64,000 nt of DNA, taken from the NCBI RefSeq assembly GCF_016918565.1, contig NZ_JAFFQD010000023.1:26204-90203 (forward strand). Reading direction: 5' to 3'. The notes beneath the pieces were generated by a model. The model was not told where the DNA came from, did no database searches, and saw nothing but the letters and a program-made list of their open reading frames with translations. This document shows positions 57,263 through 64,000 of the stretch, piece by piece; within the stretch, counting starts at the first letter, position 1; each line of letters starts with the position of its first letter. Position numbers and translations under genes: made by a program. The DNA comes from Desulfogranum marinum (GTDB lineage: Bacteria > Desulfobacterota > Desulfobulbia > Desulfobulbales > Desulfobulbaceae).

Positions 57263-59625
57263 AGTTTTCCCTTTTTCTGTTGATGAGTAGAAAATGGAAG
57301 CGTATGTCTGAAAACCTGTTCTCTAAAAAAAGTAATGGTCGTTTCACGGCAAAAATGGGTACGAATCTGTTCTGGAATAAGATCGGATATATCATTTTTC
57401 ATGATTGACATCTTATATTCTATATGCGGCGCAAAACGATTATCAAGGTACCAGGCATAAAAGAGCCCAAAAAAAAGACCTGGTGGGGTAAATCCTTCGT
57501 CAAAATTAAGCATCCGGGTAAATATGCTTTCAGAATGCTGTGCAGGTTGCATTTTGCAAAACTCGAGATAGGTAGAAATCTGCTCAAACGATAAGTAACT
57601 TTTCAGCTGATCACGTTCACGAAGCTGCAGTTTATACATCTTCCCTACTGTATGGCTATCATGGGAGACAGTCACCATCTCTTTTGTCTGCGCATAATTA
57701 CCTAAAAGAGACTGCCCCAGGGCAATAAGGAAAACCACCTCAAAACTATTCAGGTTTTCGGTTTGGTCCTGGCGAATTTTTATTTTCCGGTCAACCGGGT
57801 CATAAAAAGAAAATACATTGTCCCACTGCTGACTTCTTTTCCAGCAGTCTTCAGCAATCAATGTTATGCCCCTAAAATACTTAAGATGATCAAATAATAT
57901 ATCCGGATGTAACCAAGTAAGTTCCACCAAACGATCTAGTAGCCGACGCCTCTGCGCTTCTTCCATTTTTTGAGGCAAAGAGGAATGGCTGGTAAGGGTC
58001 TCGGTGCTTAAAAAATGCATTAACGCTTGAATCTTTTCGTACCGGTGACAGGGAATTTGCTTTACAGGATACTTGCCAGGACAGAAAAAGTCAGCTGTCG
58101 GCAAGGCCGATGACACTGGAGCACCATCCAGAAATTCTGAAGTTTTTAAGGCCCACAGGGTTTTAATTGCACCTGCCAGGGCGGCTGGATCATGTTGAAT
58201 TACACCCCGGTTCTGTAATTGCGTATCAGAATAAATACGGGCGGCAACCGTTCTAAAACCCAAGGCTTCGACCCCGTGTCGATCAAAATAAATGGGTTCT
58301 TTATCCTCAAGGGCGTAGCGCTGTAGAGTAGAACCGGGAACCTCTCGCATATTTAGCCCTAAAACGGAGGTGAACAATCCTTTGACCCCGCCGGGTATAT
58401 TTCGGTGATATGCACGGATAAGATCTGAAACATAGAATTTTCTATCAGGCGAATCACGTGCCGTATCAGTCTCTCCTTTCTGCACCCAAATATTTGCCAC
58501 AAGTAATTTTAACGCAGAGTGGTTGTGCCGAATAGCATCAGCTAGACCCGGAACCTGCAAAATGGGGATAATAGAAGTGTACAAACTACCTGGTGCAAAA
58601 ACGATGATATCGGCGGAGGCTATGAGCTGTTCAACCTCCGGCTGAAAATAAGGATTTCTGCTGAATTCCATCAAAACCCTGTCCACGGGATAGCCTCGCT
58701 GGGCGTGGCCTGACTTATATTCACTGGTCACCAACACCCCATTGTCATAGAGAATCTGTAATTGCGACGAGGTAGTCGTACAGGGAAAAACACTGTTTTT
58801 TCGGGTGCCGATAAAATGTTCTATTTGTGCGAGCCCACGAATGGTAGCAGTACGTACTACTTGGTGAGAGGCTATAAGGTCGCCGGCAGTCAATTGTGGG
58901 TCCAGCTTTTTATAAATAGCCGCAGCAAGGAGCAGGTTTCCCAAACATTGAGGCCTATAGAGTGTGGGAGCAAGCCGCTCATCGTTAAAGAGCTGTTTGC
59001 TCAAATCATAAAAAAAGTTTCGCAGTGCTACAGGAAGGATGCCAAGATCCGCCCCGGTATCGGTAAGAAGTTCCGTCGAAGAATGCGGGCGGGAAATAAA
59101 TCGATAATTAAAAATTGCATGCAATGCTTGAGCGACCTTAAGAGCGGTTCTATCATCTAACTGGTACCGTTTGATCAGCGCATCGTTTCGAACCGCTGAA
59201 AGAAGTACATGCCGCAGGTCGCCAAGGGCAATAAGGGGTAGATCCTTCAGTAGCTCACCGGTGGACCCGCCGTCATCGGTGACGCAAACAACCGAGTGAA
59301 GCTTGGCAAAAACTTCCTTCATGCCTGTAAAAGGCGTTTCCTTCCACGAATGCTGCTTGGAATCACCGCCGATAATATTGGATAATCCTGTGCCCCCTCC
59401 CAAAGCCACTACCTTGAGGTTGCTTACATCAATAGACGTTACTAAATCCTGAAAACTGTTGTAGGTGGCGGCCAATTCAGGATTTTGATGCGCAATAGTT
59501 CTTTCCAGCATCAGCGCTGTTACTTTTTCCGCTAAATTAGCTCCCGGTAAAAAATCCAGGGCAGCAAAGCTCGTTCCGGTAAGATTTTGCAGCTGCCTTG
59601 CTATTTCACATGGTTCAGGCATCAC
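57259..59625 (-). CDS. YvcK/CofD-like protein with a long C-terminal extension
   Basis: 788 residues, about twice the length of ordinary YvcK. The YvcK/CofD-like core (about 68-500) shows VVALGGGTGLSNIIGG (GGGTG at 76-80), VTDDGGSTGEL (117-123), LGDLRHVLL and FAPGSLYTSIIPILQ, the UDP-sugar or phosphate-binding region in family structures. YvcK in Bacillus and Mycobacterium controls cell-wall precursor and carbon flow. Residues 500-788 are unrecognised, helical and aromatic-rich, without membrane segments. First gene of the seven-gene run; overlaps the kinase gene by 4 bases. Whether it acts as metabolic sensor for the kinases is speculation. Confidence 0.85.
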   Translation of the reverse strand: MMPEPCEIARQLQNLTGTSFAALDFLPGANLAEKVTALMLERTIAHQNPELAATYNSFQDLVTSIDVSNLKVVALGGGTGLSNIIGGDSKQHSWKETPFTGMKEVFAKLHSVVCVTDDGGSTGELLKDLPLIALGDLRHVLLSAVRNDALIKRYQLDDRTALKVAQALHAIFNYRFISRPHSSTELLTDTGADLGILPVALRNFFYDLSKQLFNDERLAPTLYRPQCLGNLLLAAAIYKKLDPQLTAGDLIASHQVVRTATIRGLAQIEHFIGTRKNSVFPCTTTSSQLQILYDNGVLVTSEYKSGHAQRGYPVDRVLMEFSRNPYFQPEVEQLIASADIIVFAPGSLYTSIIPILQVPGLADAIRHNHSALKLLVANIWVQKGETDTARDSPDRKFYVSDLIRAYHRNIPGGVKGLFTSVLGLNMREVPGSTLQRYALEDKEPIYFDRHGVEALGFRTVAARIYSDTQLQNRGVIQHDPAALAGAIKTLWALKTSEFLDGAPVSSALPTADFFCPGKYPVKQIPCHRYEKIQALMHFLSTETLTSHSSLPQKMEEAQRRRLLDRLVELTWLHPDILFDHLKYFRGITLIAEDCWKRSQQWDNVFSFYDPVDRKIKIRQDQTENLNSFEVVFLIALGQSLLGNYAQTKEMVTVSHDSHTVGKMYKLQLRERDQLKSYLSFEQISTYLEFCKMQPAQHSESIFTRMLNFDEGFTPPGLFFGLFYAWYLDNRFAPHIEYKMSIMKNDISDLIPEQIRTHFCRETTITFFREQVFRHTLPFSTHQQKKGKL

Positions 59626-59762
59626 GTATTTCTTTGCTCATACAAATTATCGATTGAAGGATATAAAAACCTACTTTTTCTCTGAACAGGTAACAGCCGA
59701 TTGATTTTTGTCTCTCACTTTATGTATATCCATTGCGTTTCATCCCGTCCGCGTTGCACGAT

Positions 59763-60524
59763 TTACGAGGGTTGCCTCAGCAATTGCTCAACTCTTTTTA
59801 CATCCTCAGGGGTATCCACTTCTACAGAGTCGTGTTCAGTTAAAATGACCCTGATTGTGTATCCAAATTCCAATGCCCGAAGTTGTTCCAACTTTTCAAA
59901 TTTTTCCCACTCACCTTCAGGGAGCCCAACAAAGGTAACAAGAAAACCTTTACGATAGGCATAAATTCCTAAGTGCTTGTAATAGGTAGGCTGTTCCTTT
60001 TCCTCTGGATTTCTTTGAAAAGGGATGGGAGAACGCGAAAAATAAAGCGCATTACGATGACAATCAAAAACTGTCTTCACATGGTTGGGATCATCTATTT
60101 CTTCAGGCCTCACGATCTTATAAATAAGCGTCGACATTGGAAGAGCCGGATCTTCAAGAAGAGGAGCTGCAACCTGTTCTATAATTTCTTCAGGAAACAA
60201 AGGTTGATCGCCTTGAATGTTTACAATAACATCCTGTTCATCTATATTCATCAGTTCAACGGCCTCTGCAAGCCTATCCGTCCCGGTTACGTGATCATCT
60301 CTTGTCAGCACGTATTCCCCGCCAAAACCGGCCACAGTTTCAGCAATACGATGATCATCAGTGGCCACAACAACCCTGCTGAGGAGTCGTACTTTTCCGG
60401 CACGTTCGACAACATGCTGAATCATTGGTTTTCCGTCAATAAGTGCCAACGGCTTCCCTTTAAAACGGTTTGAACGATAACGTGCCGGTATAACAGCAAT
60501 GACTTTTGGATTTTTCTCACTCAT
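59763..60524 (-). CDS. kdsB: 3-deoxy-manno-octulosonate cytidylyltransferase (CMP-Kdo synthetase)
   Basis: Activates Kdo (or 8-amino-Kdo) with CTP for attachment to lipid A. 253 residues, normal for KdsB: VIAVIPARYRSNRFKGKPLA nucleotide-binding start, ATDDHRIAE, TRDDHVTGTDRLAEA and VNIQGDQPLFP. It confirms an LPS-bearing outer membrane. The divergent rsmJ gene starts 114 bases away, and a DegT aminotransferase lies 1 kb off. The sequence alone does not tell Kdo from Kdo8N. Confidence 0.94.
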   Translation of the reverse strand: MSEKNPKVIAVIPARYRSNRFKGKPLALIDGKPMIQHVVERAGKVRLLSRVVVATDDHRIAETVAGFGGEYVLTRDDHVTGTDRLAEAVELMNIDEQDVIVNIQGDQPLFPEEIIEQVAAPLLEDPALPMSTLIYKIVRPEEIDDPNHVKTVFDCHRNALYFSRSPIPFQRNPEEKEQPTYYKHLGIYAYRKGFLVTFVGLPEGEWEKFEKLEQLRALEFGYTIRVILTEHDSVEVDTPEDVKRVEQLLRQPS

Positions 60525-60638
60525 GAAGCAACCTATCCCTCCTGGACCTCTTTCTTTTATAATTATATGTTTTTATGTTACAGTGAGCATAATCAAAAGG
60601 CAATTAACAACTCCATTCGCCCTGAGCACCATCTAGAA

Positions 60639-61445
60639 ATGGCTTACAAATTTCCCCTTGCCCTCTTTGCAGATCCCTCAGTTATCAGCGGCCATGCACA
60701 ACAGTTGGCAGACTTACTCAACATTCCACTTATCAGTGACCCACGAGGGTATCAAGTCTTTTTCAATCTAACGCCCAATCATCTGGAATTAATAGCTCAT
60801 GAAGAAAACAATAAAAAACCGTCTTCTCTTCGGGTCGATTTCACAACCCCCGGAAACCTTCGCAGAGTGAAAAATCCCCACAAGGAATTATTGATACAAG
60901 CGATAAAAATCAGAAAAAAGATACCGGCTACAGTGGTGGATGCGACAGGAGGACTGGGAAGGGATGCCTTTCTGCTCGCCGCAGCAGGATGCAAGGTGGA
61001 TGTTTTTGAACAAAACCATTTTATTGGGGCATTGCTGGCAGACGGGCTGAAAAGAGCTGCTCTTGCCCCACAAACAGCCCGCGTCTGCAATCGAATCACG
61101 TTACACATACAAAATACGGTGGAGCATATTGGAGAGCTTTGCCCGCCTCCAGAGGTTGTATACCTTGACCCAATGTTTCCCGAGCGTGATAAGAGTGCAA
61201 AGGTAAAACAAAACCTTCGAATTCTGCGCTATATCGAAGGCGATCAAGGCGAGGACCGGGAGCTGTTTGCAGCTGTCTGGGCAATCAAGCCAAGAAAAAT
61301 AGTCGTCAAACGTCCCTTGAAAAGTGCTCCATTATGTGAAATTCGACCTACATATACACTGAAAGGAAAAGCCGTTCGCTTTGATGTTTATATCCCGGCT
61401 TCTTTTACAAAAGACTCAACCCCCTGCTTAAACAGCAAGTGTTGA
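60639..61445 (+). CDS. rsmJ: 16S rRNA (guanine-N2) methyltransferase RsmJ
   Basis: SAM-dependent methyltransferase that modifies G1516 of 16S rRNA in E. coli. Starting at ATG 60639 (MAYKFPLALFADPS) gives 268 residues; an upstream in-frame ATG adds 24 atypical residues. Family motifs are VVDATGGLGRDAFLLAAAG, FEQNHFIGALLADGL, YLDPMFPERDKSAKVKQ and IVVKRPLKS. The DPMFP motif is diagnostic for RsmJ. The last codons lie in a hairpin shared with the convergent aminotransferase. Confidence 0.93.
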   Translation: MAYKFPLALFADPSVISGHAQQLADLLNIPLISDPRGYQVFFNLTPNHLELIAHEENNKKPSSLRVDFTTPGNLRRVKNPHKELLIQAIKIRKKIPATVVDATGGLGRDAFLLAAAGCKVDVFEQNHFIGALLADGLKRAALAPQTARVCNRITLHIQNTVEHIGELCPPPEVVYLDPMFPERDKSAKVKQNLRILRYIEGDQGEDRELFAAVWAIKPRKIVVKRPLKSAPLCEIRPTYTLKGKAVRFDVYIPASFTKDSTPCLNSKC

Positions 61446-61448
61446 GTC
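61413..61448. terminator. Hairpin at the rsmJ end, between convergent genes
   Basis: GACTCAAC (61413-61420) pairs with GTTGAGTC (61441-61448), with a secondary TGCT/AGCA pairing in the loop. The rsmJ stop codon is inside the right arm. There is no T-tract, so efficiency as an intrinsic terminator is uncertain; it could serve transcripts from both sides. Confidence 0.5.
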
Positions 61449-61489
61449 ACCCTCCTTTACTCCATCTTACACGTGGATATCCAACGTGG

Positions 61490-62689
61490 TTATATGTGTG
61501 ATGCCTTTTCCAGTGCATTGAGCAGCCGCTCTTTATCAGCCTCCGCCATCTTCACCGGAATGGGATAACAAAGGGTCCTCGCCATCAATTCGGCAGAGGC
61601 TGGTAGTGCCTGAGGATCATGATAAAAACGACGTTTACCACCTGCCGTAAACGGCCAGCCGTTCTTACACAGACTTTTCCCCTCCAACAGGTTTTCCCAT
61701 TGGGGATAAAAATGCCAACAATTTTCCCCCCAATTGATTGCGCCAGCCCCATTTTCTCTTAAACAGGCATTTACAGCTGCAGCATGCTCAGCGTTTTCTA
61801 GCATGAAGACAAAAAAGGTTGCTGTATCGCCCTCGTGGTCAAGTATTTCTCTAAAACTCACACCTGAAAGAGCCTTGGCACAATTTTTCAAAAGAGCCTT
61901 GTTCGCTTTCTGGCCGGCAATCATATCATCAAGCTTTGCTAACTGTGCCAGGCCGATAGCTCCCTGCAACTCCATCATACGAAAATTAAAGCCAACAAAG
62001 GACCGTCCTTCGCCACCTCTTCCACCAGGGTTGGGAATATGATCGTGTCCATGATCATGGTACTCGGACATGCAACGCCACGTCTGTTCGTCGTTGGTGA
62101 TACACATCCCCCCCTCGCCAGTGGTCATGGTTTTGACGGAGTCAAAGGAGAATGTCCCACAGGCTCCAAAGGTGCCAAGATGCTTGCCGTGCAAAGTGCC
62201 GCCCGCAGACTGCGCAGTATCTTCTATGACCGGGATATTGTGGGCATCGGCAATGGCTTTAATTTGCTCAATCCGGGCCTGAGCACCAAGCATATGTACG
62301 ACTATAATCGCTTTGGTATCTGCCGTTATCTTCTTTTCCAGATCAACCGGATCCATATTCAAGGTAGTGTCAATTTCAGTAAATACGGGTACCGCGCCAA
62401 TATCAAGGATCGCCTCCCAAGTGGCCACAAAGGTAAATCCCTGTGTAATAACATGATCACCGGCTCCAACGCCCAAAGCTGTTAGGGCAACCTTCAAAGC
62501 TGCGGTCCCTGACGTCACAGCCTGCGCGTATTTCGCACCGGTATATGTGGTAAAAGCTTTTTCAAATTCCAGAACCTTATAGGTACCCTTGCGCTGGGCA
62601 TCGAACTCATATCGAAACAGAACCCCGGTGTCTAACACATCCAGAACCTGTTTTTTTTCTTCCTCACCAAAAACTTCAAAGCCAGGCAT
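61490..62689 (-). CDS. DegT/DnrJ/EryC1-family sugar aminotransferase (possible KdnA)
   Basis: PLP enzyme of 399 residues that aminates a keto-sugar. The Schiff-base lysine is Lys186 in SFDSVKTMTTGEGG, and SGTAALKVAL and VIEDTAQSAGG are the family's PLP-binding segments. The N-terminus MPGFEVFGEEEK, the DHGHDHI motif and VSFREILDHEGD recall KdnA, the aminotransferase for 8-amino-3,8-dideoxy-Kdo in Shewanella (from memory). kdsB lies about 1 kb away. The KdnB partner is not adjacent, so a different amino sugar remains possible. AGGAGGGC precedes the ATG. Confidence 0.85.
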   Translation of the reverse strand: MPGFEVFGEEEKKQVLDVLDTGVLFRYEFDAQRKGTYKVLEFEKAFTTYTGAKYAQAVTSGTAALKVALTALGVGAGDHVITQGFTFVATWEAILDIGAVPVFTEIDTTLNMDPVDLEKKITADTKAIIVVHMLGAQARIEQIKAIADAHNIPVIEDTAQSAGGTLHGKHLGTFGACGTFSFDSVKTMTTGEGGMCITNDEQTWRCMSEYHDHGHDHIPNPGGRGGEGRSFVGFNFRMMELQGAIGLAQLAKLDDMIAGQKANKALLKNCAKALSGVSFREILDHEGDTATFFVFMLENAEHAAAVNACLRENGAGAINWGENCWHFYPQWENLLEGKSLCKNGWPFTAGGKRRFYHDPQALPASAELMARTLCYPIPVKMAEADKERLLNALEKASHI

Positions 62690-62831
62690 ATGCCCTCCTT
62701 ATTTCTTTCACCATTAAAGCTGCCTCAAATCCACCTGTAAATAGACACGTTCTCAATGCTTTTTTATCAAAACGTATATTTCAGGCGACCAAGAAGCAGG
62801 TACACTTTCCGTACTAATGGGATTTTTTTTA

Positions 62832-63530
62832 TCAGTTTGTTTGCAGCATTTTTAAACGAGACTCTATCACCTTTCGTGCCGGATCATCCTGTCCATTTAG
62901 CTGTGATACTTTCTGCTGCTCAATATATTGCTGGTACATGGACACAGCCTGGTCTTTATTACCAAGTGATTCTTGCACTCTGCCCATGGCTTTATATGCG
63001 TCCGCTTCAAATCCCTGCATTCCGGAAAGGACAGTATAAGCACCAAGCGCTTTTTCCATGGCTCCCTGTTCTTCATAAAGAGCTGCAAGTTTATATGTGA
63101 CCAAAGGTTTTACCAATGAATCAAGGGAGGAGTCTGCCTCTATCTCAACCAGTAATGCAACGGCCTTGTCATATTGCTTTTGCTCCTGATACAGTTTTAC
63201 CAGCGCAATTTTCGCCCAGGTTGCAGAAGGAGTGGAACTGAACTCTTCCACCACGTCTTTCAACATTTGCTCTGCATTCTCTGTATTTTGAAGCGCCGCA
63301 TCAAGACTTGAAGCTGCCTTGTCTAATGTATGGGCTCTGTAGGTATCGTATAAAGAGGCAGCCACCACAACGACCGCCACACATGCAATAATGGTCCAAA
63401 TTATCTTACTGTTATTGCGTAAAAATTTAATAAAAGCAGGCGGCAAATTAAATTGTTCCAGCAGACCTTCACTTTCGGTCATTGTGTTCATTTCAATTGT
63501 CTTTCTATCAAAGGCGTTTTGCTCTGCCAT
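62832..63530 (-). CDS. Membrane-anchored TPR protein (YfgM-like)
   Basis: 232 residues. A hydrophilic N-terminus (1-40) precedes one helix (about 43-62, IIWTIIACVAVVVVAASLY), so the remainder is periplasmic. It holds about three or four tetratricopeptide-type helix pairs, including ATWAKIALVKLYQEQKQYDKA and ALYEEQGAMEKALGAY-type repeats. This is the layout of the YfgM/TPR_21 family, linked to BamB and periplasmic chaperones in E. coli. No bamB or der gene is adjacent. It is 142 bases from the aminotransferase and ends this coding part of the window. Confidence 0.82.
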   Translation of the reverse strand: MAEQNAFDRKTIEMNTMTESEGLLEQFNLPPAFIKFLRNNSKIIWTIIACVAVVVVAASLYDTYRAHTLDKAASSLDAALQNTENAEQMLKDVVEEFSSTPSATWAKIALVKLYQEQKQYDKAVALLVEIEADSSLDSLVKPLVTYKLAALYEEQGAMEKALGAYTVLSGMQGFEADAYKAMGRVQESLGNKDQAVSMYQQYIEQQKVSQLNGQDDPARKVIESRLKMLQTN

Positions 63531-64000
63531 ATTTTTTCTCTCAATTTGAACTTAGAACGTATTTGGGGATGAATTGACATTACCATAATGTAAGCCTAAC
63601 TCATCGACATAAAAGACCATAAGAATATGATTATACTGTAGGACAAAAAAATTGCATCAACCAATCATGATGGATCCGTAAAAAGTCCACACCATTATGA
63701 AAGGCAATAAACCTGGATATATCAACCGTTCAGACGGTGCCATGCTCATTTTTTTAATTGTGAATGGGAAAACAAAGAATCCAGGTAACCGGAGACTCCA
63801 ATAATAGATTATATCCATAGGCGAAATACTGCACAAAATGATGCCGGATGGAGCCACCTGTATAAAAAAGTATTAAGGGAATCTCGAATAAATGGTTTAT
63901 TCCCCAGCGTCTTTAATTATGCGATAAATATGGAAATCAGGGTCAATTCAACATTTAAATTTTCGTGTTTTTGGGGTTGCAGCGAACAACTCAATCGCCC
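63531..64000. other. Gene-free right end of the window
   Basis: No convincing gene in 470 bases. GAATAAA (63886-63892) and TTTATTC (63896-63902) form a perfect 7-bp hairpin with a TGG loop. CCGTAAAAAGTCC near 63680 resembles the GTAAAAAGTC end in the 27609 region, hinting at a shared short repeat. Small open frames (for example about 35 codons from 63698) have no ribosome site or domain. The first bases next to the TPR gene must hold its promoter. Confidence 0.35.

Noticed and set aside
63657..63857. Minus-strand open frame of 66 codons at the right edge
   Set aside because: No ribosome site, no domain, and irregular hydrophobic composition; probably non-coding.

Overview
The window looks like chromosomal DNA of a Gram-negative member of the Desulfobacterota, most likely the Desulfobulbales. 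That placement is an inference from gene content and protein style, plus a base composition that looks mid-40s % G+C by eye; no 16S or sulfur-metabolism gene is present to prove it. LPS genes (lptF, kdsB, a heptosyltransferase-type GT9) show an outer membrane. Many sensor kinases, a rubredoxin and a glycolate/D-lactate-type FAD oxidase suit an anaerobe of this group. No tRNA, rRNA, CRISPR array or intact mobile element was seen.

Layout. 0.2-9.2 kb (+): pheA, an ABC-F ATPase, a four-gene polar amino-acid ABC importer, then a FAD-linked 2-hydroxyacid dehydrogenase overlapping a PLP aminotransferase. 9.2-14.1 kb: moaA (-), then tsaD, rsmA, a DUF2062 membrane protein and an Fe-dependent alcohol dehydrogenase (+). 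14.1-19.8 kb (-): a KefB/C-type antiporter with its KefF/G-type flavoprotein, an IS66 transposase relic, ssb, a spore-photoproduct-lyase-family radical SAM protein and a GT2. 19.9-26.7 kb (+): an envelope run of RNase G, M23 peptidase, LptF with an unusual C-terminal metal-binding tail, a YbhN-type membrane protein and a GT9. 26.9-32.5 kb: PAP2 phosphatase (-), GT39 (+), a small two-TM CxxC protein behind a 19-bp dyad, nnr and a CBS protein.

32.5-44.2 kb is almost all minus strand: a REC-PAS-GGDEF diguanylate cyclase, then an operon read right to left as rplU-rpmA-(terminator)-obg-proB and proA-nadD-[PHP/EndoQ-like + UvrD helicase fusion]-hybrid histidine kinase. A short rubredoxin gene (44370-44528) follows on the plus strand. 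44.6-45.6 kb is a gene graveyard with decayed pieces of a ZnuC/ZnuB-type ABC system and of a PqiC-type lipoprotein. Next comes a compact plus-strand cluster: DUF3124 protein, solute-binding lipoprotein, and a Cache-AlbA_2 (Schlafen-like) membrane protein.

48.6-59.6 kb (-) is a tightly overlapping seven-gene run: a long YvcK/CofD-like protein, PAS-kinase-REC, stand-alone REC, REC-PAS-kinase-REC, a J-domain protein and two half-ABC exporters that form an asymmetric heterodimer. The window ends with kdsB (-), rsmJ (+), a DegT-family aminotransferase (-) that together with kdsB may belong to Kdo/Kdo8N sugar synthesis, and a membrane-anchored TPR protein (-).

The best candidates for undescribed biology are the EndoQ-like nuclease/UvrD fusion coupled to a sensor-less hybrid kinase, the DUF3124/SBP lipoprotein/Cache-AlbA_2 cluster, and the YvcK-kinase-J-domain-ABC exporter operon.
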